DNA of 64,000 nucleotides from Xanthostigma xanthostigma. Its lineage: Eukaryota; Arthropoda; Insecta; Raphidioptera; Raphidiidae. A program made the position numbers and the translations under genes. Below, one piece after another: positions 1 to 11,189 of the stretch (within the stretch, counting starts at the first letter, position 1; every line of letters starts with the position of its first letter). The stretch spans positions 2,914,001 to 2,978,000 of the forward strand of contig OY754464.1 in NCBI GenBank assembly GCA_963575645.1. The letters run 5' to 3'. Under the pieces are notes generated by a model that did no database searches, was not told the DNA's origin, and saw only the letters and a program-made list of their open reading frames with translations.

Positions 1-3000
1 TTTCTGGAGAACTCTTCTCCGACCATCTGAACATCGCAGTCAGTGAGTTTCAGATATTTTATGTCGGTGGCGTCGCCCAAGAATGCAAATCCGTTACTGG
101 ATGCCTGCGATTCTTTTACTCTCGCCAACGCCTCTTCGATGGTGTTGGGCAAGCCGGCTTCTTTCATTGCTTGCCACATCTTGGTGTACTTATCGCTCAC
201 CGGATAATCCCAGACGGCTAGCTTAGCGCGTTCCACTTCCGTTAAACTGTCGTTTAGACTCATTTCTTTCCATATTCTAGAAGAAAAATATTTGTTTGTA
301 AAACTTATCAATAGACATCTATTTCATTTAACGACGAGCTCGGGTTTCTGGGAGGGCTAATTCCCAAAAAAACAATGGAACAAATTACATTCCTGCAATG
401 CACCCTTGAGGAGAACAGTTTTATACATCAATATTACTGATATAATCTTCACGAAGTAATTATGTGCTTACTCATAAAATCTGGCTTCAATATCGGCCAT
501 TCGTTCGAAATACGTCATTGCCGAAGAGCCATTGAGTGGTGCGTATTGTATTTTATATTGTTTCGATAAATCATCCAACGATTCTATTGGCGTGTCCAAA
601 CGTGACACTGTCAAGAAAGCAGCTAAATTAGCCGTATAAGAAGCGATTATGATGAATCCAAACAGCCACCATGTGGCCGCTACCAAACGACCGGACAAAT
701 TCTTTGGTGCTTCACCGCCACCTTGAGGCGTTAGTGACGTCATGCAGAACCATAAACATTCCTTGAGATTAAATTCTCGTTTCTCTTCATCGTCTTTATA
801 TTTCTCGCGATTGTTTTGGTAGCTGTAAGGGCTCCAACGATCGAATACCCACATTAAGAAACTGAAAAAATATATATGTCATGTTTTTGAACTCTTATAA
901 AATATTTAGCATCAGAATGCTTTACCTTGTAAAGAAGTAGGCGGCCAAAATGCATAACCATACATCGTTTTCCAAAACGGTTAAAAATTTAAAAAGCGAA
1001 GTTGGAGTTGTCGGCTGTCTCATCAGAATTGTAATTCCGACAAGATCGTAGTAAGGTACAGTGAAATCAATGACATTTTCCCGTTCGGCCATTACGGACA
1101 TCGATCCTAATCCAATATCGGCTCTTTTGTCGATCAATTCTCTCACAACACCGTTCCACACTCCCTTCTCGTCCATGTTACCGAATTTTCCATCCGATAC
1201 GGGCACAATCTCATAGTCGAATCGAAGTATTTTCGCTATCTCGTCAATCAGATCAATGCAGTATCCTTTATAACCTTTGGGGGCTGTTTTATCTTCTATT
1301 ATAAACGGTTTTTGCTATAAACAAGCGTACAAACAAATTAGTTGACCAAGAATATTCTGCTGAACTTATTCTTTGAGTAATTAAGTTTTTTTTCTAAGTT
1401 CTAAAGTAAAATAATAATAACCTTGGATCAACTGAAACCAATGCTCATCAAAAATAGATCCTAGGATAAAGTGTCACCAGATTCTTATGAACATTGGAGG
1501 AACATTAATAAATTATCTTCAGTATAAAGTAGTGTTGATCCAATAGAATATTAAGATGAAGGAAGGTTTTGGTTGAGGATCATAAAATAAGCTTTACCAG
1601 TGTTTCGCTAGTGGCCAACGTTTCGAAAAATTTATTTTCATCTTCAGGGCCTCAAGCTGGTCAAGTGGGCTTGAGGCCCTGAAGATGAAAATACATTTTT
1701 CGAAACGTTGGCCACTAGCGAAACACTGGTAAAGCTTATTTTATGATCCTCAACCAACACCTTCCTTCATATTAATAAATTATATATGACAAATTGAAGT
1801 TGATTAAAAAATATACTAACTACTACGGTGACAACACGGTAAACAACATCCGCAGTGTAATTGGTCATTTCGACCCCGTCGAGTAGTTCGATCTCGTTGT
1901 CGAGGCCGGCGTTCCACGAACCCAGCAACAGCGACTGATCCGAAGCACTGTCTCGAACGCTCACAGCCGTCAATTGCATGTTGAACTCCATCTGACTGAC
2001 GCCATTTGTGCTCACGTTGAACACCCCGTAAGTCGGAGCTTCGCTCGATTCCTGAAAATTTCTGAGATTTGAAGACGTGCCTAATAAAAAAGTCTTACAC
2101 GTCACGGATCACCATCTCTCCAAACACCTCCAAAACTGAACTGGATAAGTTATCAGTTTTTTACTTATAGGAATATCATATATATTAATACGCTAAGGTT
2201 AAAGATGTTTGCCTCCCTTTTTAGAAAAAACCTCACAATTTCTCCATATAAATTATATATCATTTTACAGATAATTGCTTGCTCTACTGACATCGACAAC
2301 AAAATAATTTATTATTGCTTTTGTTTTTGTAAATTAATTAAAATACAGCAACGCTGAACAACGTCTGCCATCTGACGGATTTAATTTTGAAACAACGCCA
2401 ACACTTCGATCTGGCATCTGACCTTCATATTGTAATACAACAGACACAATACTGCATACTGCCATCTGACGGCTTTAATTTTGAAACAGCGAGCAACGAC
2501 ACAGCAATGCTGCATGATGTCATCTGACGGCTTAGCTCAACGCTTTTGCTATTGCGCCTCTATATGACAATTTTAGTAAAATATTTCTTCGATCTGTCAT
2601 CTGAGCTTCATATTGTAATACAACAAAAAGAAGAAATATAAGCAGTGTGCAAAATTAGAAACGAATTGAATACCTGCAAACATATTTAAAAAATAATTTT
2701 GTAAAGTGATAATTATTATAGTTATTTACTGCGAATAATTCGCACAGGTCACACTAGTTATAATTATTAAAACTCTTCGATAACACCAGCGTACCTTTTT
2801 CAAGTATTTCATCAAATCCAAACCGTATCGCGGAGGAGAATTTTTTCCATCGTAATCGTCACAAGTTATGTAGGTCAAATTTTTTGGCCAAGCGCCATCC
2901 GTAATTATGTCCCTGAAAAATCGATACTTATTACCTTATCGTGAAATACTGCCGGCGGGAAAAAAAGGATCAATCGTGCGTTTTGGGTAGGGGGAGACAG

Positions 3001-6000
3001 TGCCCCCGTTTGATCATCACCTTGAAAAAAATTGTTAAGTGAAACTTCTTTAGTGATGCTAATTTTCTGTAACGTTACAGGTGAAATAATTCAAAAGCGG
3101 GGAAATATATTTAAGAGAAACCTTGGTATCGCAAAACGAATAATACATCAATTAAATAAATGCATTATTCTAAAGAAGTTTCACTTCCTCCGTGACTTTA
3201 TATGGGTGAGTTTTTTTTAGATATATGGATGAACCAATTGCCGTGTAAATTATGTAAAATAATGCATTATTTCTTACATTGGTTGTATTAAGTAATTAAT
3301 TATAGTAACTATCTTCACAAATTTCTTACTTTACAGACGTAAAAGTTCGCAACGCTAAATCGAAATAAAAAGCGGCAGCGATTTCAGGCTGCGCGTTGAG
3401 TTGAAAGGCCGTTTTGATATTTCCCAGTCGATCTTGATTTTTGACGTCCGGCATCGGCTTCATATACAGTATGGTTGCATTCTTGCAGGCGCATTTCAAA
3501 TCGCCTTTGTCTTGCGTGATTGCGTACCACGCAAACTTTCTGCCGAAAAATTTAATTATGTTTGCGTTGTCCAACACGTTCTTAATTGTCGTCAGACTAC
3601 CCAAAATAAAGAAGTTCACGATGTCCAGATTTCGAAGGGTAGTCAATTGCTGCTTTATTTTCGACGGTTCGTCGACAGGCGCTATGACGTGGCGCGTCGG
3701 TATGTTTTGCAGTAAAGATTTGTACTTATGATCCATCACTAAAAAAATATATAATACGCGTCGTCAATAACCGTATTAGTGTTGCCAGTATCACGATGTT
3801 CGTCCGCGCTAATCTCCGAAACCACTGAACCGATTTTAATTAAATTTTGTAAATGGTCTCTAACTTACGCTATAGGATAGTTTTTATTAAATATTTTGTA
3901 CAAAATTACGCGGTGCTTTCACAAAAAATTGTTTTATAACATACCCGTGTAACGACATCTGACAGAATTTACTCAAAGTTATCAGTTCAGAAGCAAACAA
4001 AAAAAACAAGTATAGAGGCATCTGTTATAATTCGTTCGAAACTATTAGTTCAGAAGCAAATCTCGTAGAATTTGCTCAAAGCTATATTGGTTCAGACTAA
4101 GGTTGCCAGATTGGGAAATCAAAATTTCTGTACAATATTCTAAAATATCTGGACCAAAGGATTTTAGGCTGGACAAAATAAAAATCTGCATTAATCAACC
4201 GAAATACGACATATAATTAAGTAATATGTACTTACTTAGGTATTATAGTTATAAGAAAAACGAAATTATGAACTATTGAGCTGAACAGCTGAAATTGGTA
4301 CCTTTCAAGTCACTTTTTTGCCACATATATTTAGTATTTCCCTTAGCCGCTTTTATCATTTTAGAACCTTTCTCTGTATTTAGAAAAGATTTAAAATTAG
4401 TACAGTTTTCTTCAAAGTTTAATCGAATTATTAGCTCTGGCGGTGCATGTTTTTTATTTTGCTTAAAATAACAATTTGGACATTTTGCCTAAAACCGGGA
4501 CACTGGACAACGTGTAAAATTGCTGGACAATCCAGCCAAGTCCCGCCAATCTGGTAACCCTAGTTCAGACGCCGGGCCGCAAACGAAATACATTTCGCAG
4601 AATTATATCTATCGCACCCGGGTGAAACCGGGACGGACCGCTAGTATGTAAGTAAATAATATTAACCGAAACTTTCATCGAAGAGTATGGCGGCGTTAGC
4701 GATCTTTTGCTGTTTGACAATACTGCGAATCACTTCCGGGATCACGTCGGCCGGCGGTAAAATCTGAACGAGGAAATTCTTTTCTTCGTCCTTTAGATTC
4801 CTCCACTGACGCAGATCACCTTCTTGACCGAACGATGAACTTACAGTTGGCAAGGCTAGAGCCGACGAAAACGATTTGACGGTCTCCGACGCCATTCCTG
4901 TCATCGTCATGTCCAGGATGACGTGCGGAGGACGCTTGGCGTCGATCAAGCTTATGTAGGTCCGACATACTGCAACATATATCCGGTTTAAATATAACTC
5001 CGCAAGAAACGACGCATTTTGGGTCTGAAAAAGACTCGGAAACTAATTTATTATTTCACCGCAACTCATATTATAATAATTTTAAAGAATAAAAAAATGT
5101 AAAGAGTTATAGCAACAATATGTGTATATATTTATTCTTTTTTACATCTTGTTTGAACACTGCTCTTTTTGGCACATAGAACAGCACGAAATAATACTTT
5201 TTTATGTGTCAATTGTGAATTTCTAAATGGCGGCCATGAGGTAGAAAACGTTTTTTTTTCCCGTAGATTATAATATCCCAAACAGCTAAAGTCGAGTATC
5301 AAGCAGAAGAAAATTTTATGACTATTCCAAAAAAATATACCTACTTTTTTGGTCTATAAATAAATAAGCTATTAAAAAAAAAAAAAAACAAACTGAAATA
5401 AATTTAAAATTTAAAACCCGATTACGTAAAAGAAAAAAACAAATCATGACATGGTATTAGATTAACAAAATTAACTTAAGGGGTTAGGTAGGTTTCAAAG
5501 GCTCAAAACAGGTACATTTTTACGAATTTTTTTATTTAACCAACAAAATATTTCATTCCATCAATTTACCATATAAAAGGTATATATTTCATAAGTAGTT
5601 GGTGAAATTATCATTAAAAAATATTGAAAATTAAGGCGTGGACACGTCGGTTTCTGTGACCCCTCAAAAAAAAGTTCTATCGGCGTGGTCAGGATAACTC
5701 ATGACAGATTCATCAGAAATGCAAAAACCAAAAATTTTCTGTTAGTAGATGCTTAAAGCTTGTGCTTGGACAAAGGAAAAAAAAATAAAATTGCATTTTT
5801 GGCGGCGTTGAGAACAAAAAAAACCCTTTTTTTGAGTAAAATTTGCACCCTTCATGGCCTAGAAAAAAAATCCTTCGTTCAAGCACGAGATAATGTTATT
5901 TTGAAGAAGTGTGCAAAATTTCAAAGAGATCGGTTCATAATTTTTCGAGAAATCGTGACTACCGATTTCAAAAACGTAGTTTCGAGAAAAACGCGATTAA

Positions 6001-8017
6001 AGATTTACATTCAAATAACATAGCCTGAAGGGTAGAACATCCGAAGGCTATATTATCTCTTAGAATATTACTCAGATCGTTTTAAAACTTTAAGAGAATA
6101 TTCTAAACATATTGAATTATAAGATAAGCAAAAAAAAAAATCGATTTTTTGAAATTTTGAAACCCACCTAACCCCTTAAAACATATTTACTAGATATTTC
6201 AAATTAGATATTTATATATCGAAATGCATTACATTATTAAAATATATATTAGATATCGTGTCCATCGAGATAATAATAAATAAAAAAATCGCAGGATTGT
6301 GGACAAATATTAGATTTATTAATTGTACGACGTTTCGTCTATAAAATTTAGACTTTTTCTAGTAAAAAAAAGTCTAAATTTTATAGACGAAACGTCGTAC
6401 AATTAATAAATCTAATATTTGTCCACAATCCTGCGATTTTTTTATTTATTATTAAAATAATTATTTTCAAATTAGTCCAAATGATTATAGCAATATAAGT
6501 CGCATCATTTTCTACTATACCGGCACTCTGTATATTATGTCGTGTCTCGTTTGTATATCGAAGTTTGTAAACATCTATAATAATCAATAGAATAAATAAT
6601 ATCATAATATTTCACCGTTTAACTATTTCTCAATAATGAATAACACTGATCACAGTTCCAAATCCGGAAAAAAAACAGTGTACTTGTTAAAACATGGATT
6701 GTAGCATTTATTTATAAAATTTTAGTGGCACTTTTAATTTAATATTTACTATAGAATATAATTTTAATTTTGAAAGAATTCCTCTCATTTTTTTTAAGTT
6801 TTAGGCCTAACGACGCAGTTTTTGACTCCTAAAACCAATCCCTAAAAAATCAATGAACCGATGATATTCGAACACGAATTGATGGTTTAATAAATAAGTT
6901 CTTTCAAAACACATAGGTACGCCGAAATTAAAATTAATATTCAGCAAAAAGAATTTTTTTTTATTCGGAGGACCTTTAAAACGAGGAAATGTAGTTAAAA
7001 TTTTGAGCTAAATTAGTACCGTTCACCCCAATAATATTGTGGAGTTGGAATGGAAAAAATACATACATGATTCAAGGAGCCCCTTCGCATCCGTGCGGTT
7101 GCCCATGACTCTCTGAATGTCCACTTTCACCCCCAGCTGCGGATTTTTCGAAATGTACGTCAAAGCCGTATCGAGCGCCTTTTCGGCCACTTGATTTGAT
7201 TCTTCATTGACAAACACTGAAATATTTTTAATTTATTATAAATATAAGCAAAAATACTGTTTGTAATAACAAATAGGTAGTATTAATGTCAACACTAGTC
7301 CGGCGGTTTAGCCAAAAAATTGTTCATTTTTGTATAAATCATCAACGAACATACCCTCAAGCCCATTTTAAGATATTTGACCACTTAAAAATTTACCCAA
7401 AAACCCTCAGAATTCAATATGGCGTCCAACATTTCTATTTTATCTGTTTATTAGCGGTTTGCCCGCGACTTTTTTCCGCGTGGTATAGATGATATATTTG
7501 ACCGAGTTTAATTTTATAAAACCCACCCTCACCCCGCTCGGTTAATTTGTTCAAAAGACCGTCGAACATGTAAATGCATTTTTAAGAAGAGTTATTTTTC
7601 CCCGAGTCTCACGTTTTTAGCTTACAAACAATTTCAGAGATAAAATATATGAACCCTGAAAGTTTCTACTCCCAAATTTCCATAATTTATTAAACACTGA
7701 TCTCTATTTTGACAAAGAATCCCCAAGGCATCGACTGGCAAATGGCGGCATCAAAGCGCATGAACGAAAGGTGAAACATAGCTACGGACGCAAATCGGTT
7801 TCCGCTATTTAAAGTCATCGACTGACAAATGGCGGTATCATAACAATAAAAATAAATTTAAAGAGAAACAATATTAATATTAAAGAAGTTTTACTTCAAC
7901 GCGCGCTCATTGTTACTTACAAACAATGATATTTTGAGTTGTCTGCTGTTGCGAATAAATAATACATTGAAATAAACACACAAAGACAATTTGCACAATT
8001 TTAACTGAACTATCCAT
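1..8017 (-). CDS. Ir25a: Ionotropic receptor 25a (Ir25a), 3' end outside the window
   Basis: Broadly expressed co-receptor of the ionotropic receptors, variant ionotropic glutamate receptors that form ligand-gated cation channels in sensory dendrites. Nine coding exons join in phase: 8017-7921, 7216-7067, 4969-4667, 3738-3330, 2912-2795, 2051-1821 (donor could lie 3 bases earlier), 1314-926, 861-472, 276-1. About 788 residues are present and roughly 140 (rest of S2, last membrane helix) are missing. Exon 1 encodes a signal peptide. Residues ~33-430 form the long amino-terminal domain typical of IR25a; stretches such as MDHKYKSLLQNI and GDLRQWR match the family as I remember it. Exon 7 carries lobe S1 with the ligand-contact arginine (AERENVIDF, Arg ~514). 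Exon 8 has M1, the pore loop (TPQGGGEAP) and M3 with SYTANLAAF at ~640-648. Exons 8 and 9 carry part of S2 (GSSAMTYFERM). Introns hold several transposons. No stop or frameshift seen in the reading. A kainate-type receptor is the alternative, judged unlikely. Confidence 0.93.
1556..1768. repeat. Palindromic (foldback) element in Ir25a intron 6
   Basis: Two arms of about 100 bp (roughly 1556-1658 and 1668-1768) are near-perfect reverse complements around an 11-base spacer. The ends read GATGAAGGAAGG and CCTTCCTTCAT, and ATTAA flanks both sides, a possible 5-bp target duplication. The right arm contains CTGAAGA, a short A/T stem and then CGAAACGTTGG, an order that recalls a hammerhead ribozyme core (see findings). 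It lies between coding exons and is probably intronic only. Confidence 0.75.
2165..2757 (-). repeat. Dispersed repeat, copy 1 (ACTAGTGTGACC family)
   Basis: Reverse-oriented copy of a roughly 520-590 bp family that recurs at 10659-11189 and 59717-60237. One end reads ACTAGTGTGACCTGTGCGAA followed by a short TGCGAATTATTCGCA palindrome. The interior holds degenerate sub-repeats built on GTCAGATGGCAG and GTATTACAATATGAAG. No coding capacity was seen. The class is unknown. Confidence 0.7.
3037..3186. mobile_element. Small MITE with AAGTGAAACTTCTTTA inverted ends
   Basis: A 150-bp stretch bounded by AAGTGAAACTTCTTTA and its exact reverse complement. The same terminal motif bounds a shorter element at 34934-35004, and related ends occur at 20878-21203 and, degraded, near 7880 and 8428. 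No open frame was seen. It sits in the intron between Ir25a exons 4 and 5. Confidence 0.65.
3791..4644 (+). mobile_element. Non-autonomous Helitron interrupted by a hAT element
   Basis: The 3' end shows the Helitron signature: a CCCGG-GTGAAA-CCGGG hairpin (4617-4632), eight further bases, then CTAG followed by host T (4645). The 5' end starts with TC after host A (3790). Without the nested element at 4098-4562 and its duplicated target, about 380 bp remain and no Rep/helicase coding is seen. It lies in the intron between Ir25a exons 3 and 4. The 3' end is well supported; the exact 5' end less so. Confidence 0.75.
4098..4562. mobile_element. hAT-type MITE nested in the Helitron
   Basis: A 465-bp element with imperfect terminal inverted repeats (TAAGGTTGCCAGATTGG / CCAATCTGGTAACCCTA) flanked by a perfect 8-bp duplication GTTCAGAC (4090-4097 and 4563-4570). 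Eight-base target duplications are diagnostic of the hAT superfamily. No transposase frame was seen. It inserted after the Helitron, so it is the younger of the two. Confidence 0.85.
5476..6179. mobile_element. TTAA-flanked non-autonomous DNA transposon
   Basis: A 704-bp segment bounded by TTAAGGGGTTAGGT and its complement ACCTAACCCCTTAA, with inverted ends of about 24 bp ending in GGTTTCAAA. TTAA at both edges fits the target of piggyBac-like elements, but the terminal bases are not the classic CCC start, so the superfamily is open. The 87-codon open frame inside (5760-6023) shows no recognisable protein. Confidence 0.75.
6272..6453. repeat. Near-perfect 180-bp palindrome in Ir25a intron 2
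   Basis: Arms 6272-6358 and about 6367-6453 are essentially exact reverse complements around a very short centre. On the plus strand the right arm has the stem GTCTA...TAGAC directly followed by GAAACGTCG, resembling the module at 1690-1720 and 50500. Transcription from either strand would give a long hairpin. No target duplication could be fixed. Confidence 0.85.
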
Positions 8018-8954
8018 TGTTATTAGTTATACATAATATCACCGAAATCTGATAATCTAGTATCGATTGTTGGAAGCTTCATACCGGTACGTTTTCTGAT
8101 TATATGAGCTCATATAAAATATGTATGCAGTGTTCAGTGAGGGGCTCATCGGGTTCCAATTATTATCATCGTATAGTTGTAATGTTTACACGTGTGTTGC
8201 TAAGGAGATGACCTATGCATGTGTGTGCACACAGTTACTTGTGGACACGTTTAGGTGAACCCCTATTTTATGAAAATATGTATCAAATATCAAAAAACGT
8301 ACTTATGGCCGTTTACGCCGACCATAATATTTACGGGGATCCAACCCACAGCGACAATATTATATACTACCTATTACATGCTATGCTATAATGTTTTCAG
8401 TTTCTCGAAAATCCCCCTTTTAAAGTAAAACTTCTTTAGCGACGTATCTGTTAGAAATTTTTTGTAACGTAAAAGGGGAAATGTTTCAACGGCGGGGAAG
8501 GTAAAACGACTGTAAAGAACTTTCGTGGGACAATAAATATTATTGTTATTCTACTCTTCTCCCGTGAGCTTATTGGAGCAATAACAGGTTTATGTATACT
8601 TACTGGGGTTCATGAAGTCGGTAATTTTTCGAAGTGAAAAAATTCCACAAATAATCAAGAGTCCAGAATGGAACTGTTTCGGAATAAAAAACTAATTCAA
8701 CATTTAATTAGTTATTAGTTTTATTTATGTACATCAAAATTTAGTTTCATCTCCATTTTAAGAAATTAATGAAGTTATGAAAATAAACATTAATTATAAG
8801 TACGGTACAGATTTTTCTTTCTTTCGTTTGTGATTAACTTGAGCCCCCGATTTTATAATTTAATAAACAAAACTTGCAGTTAATCAAATCGCAAAAGGTA
8901 CGTTTGTTGGGTTGTATTAATTATTATTAAGTATAAAATAAAGAAAACCAACTT

Positions 8955-9147
8955 ATAAAAAAAATTGGTTGTCTGTAAAGTCGGTTTACGGACGATAGTT
9001 TTACGTGATAACGTATTCCGCTCGAATATCATATTTAATAATACATTACTGCGCTCTCGCTTGCATGCACAGGAACGTTACGGAACGTTACACTTTTTCG
9101 TGCGTGTAGCTGGTGTTTCATCAATTTATAAGACGTTATCACGTCAA
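8955..9147 (+). mobile_element. TTGGTTGTCTG-family repeat, copy 1
   Basis: Short copy of a family that starts with TTGGTTGTCTGTAAAGTCGG, continues with TTTTACGTGATAACG, and ends GACGTTATCACGTCAAAA. The subterminal TTTTACGTGATAACG and the terminal CGTTATCACGTCAAAA are inverted complements, but the first ~40 bases have no partner at the other end. Other copies: 25250-25466, arms in 39948-45175, and a reversed one at 63350-63540. Confidence 0.7.
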
Positions 9148-9267
9148 AAACTTAGTCCGCCATCTTTAGAAGTCCGCCATATTGGATTTAGAGTGACGTC
9201 ACACAGTTAACCATGCATTGTCATTCAAACTAAACGTGTATACAAATTTTCATCTCAATCGGTTGAT

Positions 9268-9466
9268 GATATCTGCTTCAAAATTACCGAAGGCATTCTA
9301 GTCGCTCACTTAGTAACGTCAGGAGCGTTAGGAACGTCAGGAACGTTAGGAACGTCAGGAATGTTAGGAACGTTAGGAACGTTACACTTTTTCGTGCATG
9401 CAGCCGGTGTTTCATCTTTTTATTTTGACGTGATTCATCAATTTATAAGACGTTATCACGTCAAAA
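9268..9466 (+). repeat. Partial TTGGTTGTCTG-family copy fused to a shared 49-bp module
   Basis: The 49 bases 9268-9316 recur exactly at 17600-17648 next to a different element. They run into a 9-bp array and then the right end of the TTGGTTGTCTG family (GCATGCAGCCGGTGTTTCATC ... CACGTCAAAA, 9385-9466). This looks like a mosaic formed by recombination or template switching. Confidence 0.6.
9315..9384 (+). repeat. 9-bp minisatellite AACGTYAGG, about 7.8 copies
   Basis: Alternating AACGTCAGG and AACGTTAGG units with two single-base variants. In other family copies (for example 25381-25410 and 45060-45090) the same place holds only two or three units, so the array length varies between copies. 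Confidence 0.85.
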
Positions 9467-9795
9467 GGAGTGAAAATGATTATTCCTTATTAAAGAAGTT
9501 CTTATAAATAGGCACCTGATCCAATTACGAACTATTATAGTAAAATATTACCAGCAAATACATAACAAATTAAAATACTATACTAGATGGTATTTTCAAT
9601 GTTAATATTTATAGCATTAATTGTATCAAATATTCACAGGGGAAAAACGATAATTATTAGACAGCCAATAAACGGAAAAAGTAGGCAGTACTGATAAATG
9701 ATGTAGCTTATCAAAGAAACGTTTTGAGATCTGCATTTGAGCTGAAACTGGAAGATCTGTTTTAGCGTGTTCTAAGAGGCCAACCAGAGATACGC

Positions 9796-10068
9796 CAGGC
9801 GCGGTCCGAAGGGGGGGGGGGTCACAGGGGACATGACCCCCCTAAAATCTAAGGTCAAATTGAAAAATCTCAAAAATTTGCCAAATAATACAAGAAAATT
9901 TTTAGCTATCCCCTCACAGCGATAAATTTATAGTTTCCATTTGTTTTATAGGTAATGTATAAAATAAAATTGTGTCTTGTGCAATAATGTTTATTTTATT
10001 CCAGATACCTATTTTTTATTAGTGTAGTGAGTGACCCCCTCCAAAATTTCAGGCTGCGACCGCGCCTG
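9796..10068. mobile_element. hAT-like MITE with CAGGCGCGGTC ends, copy 1
   Basis: A 273-bp element with ends CAGGCGCGGTCCGAAG and GCTGCGACCGCGCCTG and a run of G residues just inside. A closely related copy with a perfect 8-bp target duplication is at 62155-62348. Here the flanking 8-mers do not match, suggesting decay or an imprecise boundary. No coding seen. Confidence 0.7.
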
Positions 10069-10658
10069 GCCGTATGGCTATGAATATTAATATATTATTA
10101 CTGACACAAATACCTTTGTAGAGAATGCTAAAAATGTCTCGTCAGAATGCAGTTATTGCGCACGATATTCCTTACATTCGCCGTCACAAGGATGCTCTTC
10201 AGTAATTATTGAACCCCCCCTCCCCTTCCGAGGCATCGCTACAACGATTATTTTACCTTATATCACATGAGATATCGTTTTGTTAGCGTCTATAACCTGT
10301 CGAATTCAAATGTAGCACATTTTGAATTCGAAAAACTATTGTAGTAGCACAGTTACTAATTGTATGCGTGTTGACACCCCAATTGATCGATTTTTGACGT
10401 GAAAAAGTCTCTTCGCTTGTTAATTTTTTTCCAACAGACGAGTTTTACATCATAAAGGCTAGTCAGCTTGTTTGAAAAACCTTCCGACAGTTTTTCCTTT
10501 ATAAAACTGGAATTAAATTATGTCAAGTTTAACAACCCAACAATGCAAATAACTTAATTGTTTTTATATCAATGGAATATCATAAATACTACAATAGAAA
10601 TTCTTATAAACGTGTCCAATGATTAGGAGATCAATTAGCGATGAGTTTTTAATACAAA

Positions 10659-11189
10659 ACTAGTGTGACCTGTGCGAATTATTCGCACTAAATAAGTATA
10701 ATAATTATCACTTTACAAAATTATTTTTTAAATATGATTGCAGGTATTCAATTCGTTTCTAATTTAGCACACTGCTTATAACGTTCTTCTTTTTGTTGTA
10801 TTATAATATGAAGCTCAGATGACAGATCGAAGAAATATTTTACTAAAATTGTCATATAGAGGCGCAAGTAGCAAAAGCGTTGAGCTAAGCCGTCAGATGG
10901 CATCATGCAGAATTGCTGTGACGTTCAGCGTTGCTCGCTGTTTCAAAATTATAGCCGTCAGATGGCAGTATGCAGTATTGTGTCTGTTGTATTACAATAT
11001 GAAGGTCAGATGACAGATCGAAGTGTTGACGTTGTTTCAAAATTAAAACCGTCAGATGGCAGACGTTGTTCAGAGTTGCTGTATTTTAATTAATTTACAA
11101 AAACAAAAGCAATAAAAATTATTTAGTTGTCGATGTCAGTAGAGCAAGCAATTATCTGTAAAATGATATATAATTTATGTGGAGAAATT
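10659..11189 (+). repeat. Dispersed repeat, copy 2 (ACTAGTGTGACC family)
   Basis: Plus-oriented copy of the family at 2165-2757 and 59717-60237. It starts ACTAGTGTGACCTGTGCGAA and ends near TTATGTGGAGAAATTA, lacking the last ~50 bases of the copy at 59717. The two short open frames across it are not genes. Confidence 0.7.

Noticed and set aside
3401..3731. Plus-strand frames of ~100 codons
   Set aside because: They lie antisense to Ir25a exon 4, whose minus-strand frame is clearly the coding one.
6381..6605. Hydrophobic minus-strand frame
   Set aside because: It begins in the palindrome arm at 6365-6453; hydrophobicity reflects AT-rich sequence.
8018..8500. A specific TATA box or start site for Ir25a
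   Set aside because: The AT-rich background gives many TATA-like strings and none is positioned or conserved in a way that can be judged here.
9796..10068. 8-bp target duplication for the CAGGCGCGGTC element copy 1
   Set aside because: Flanking 8-mers AGATACGC and GCCGTATG do not match, unlike the copy at 62155-62348.
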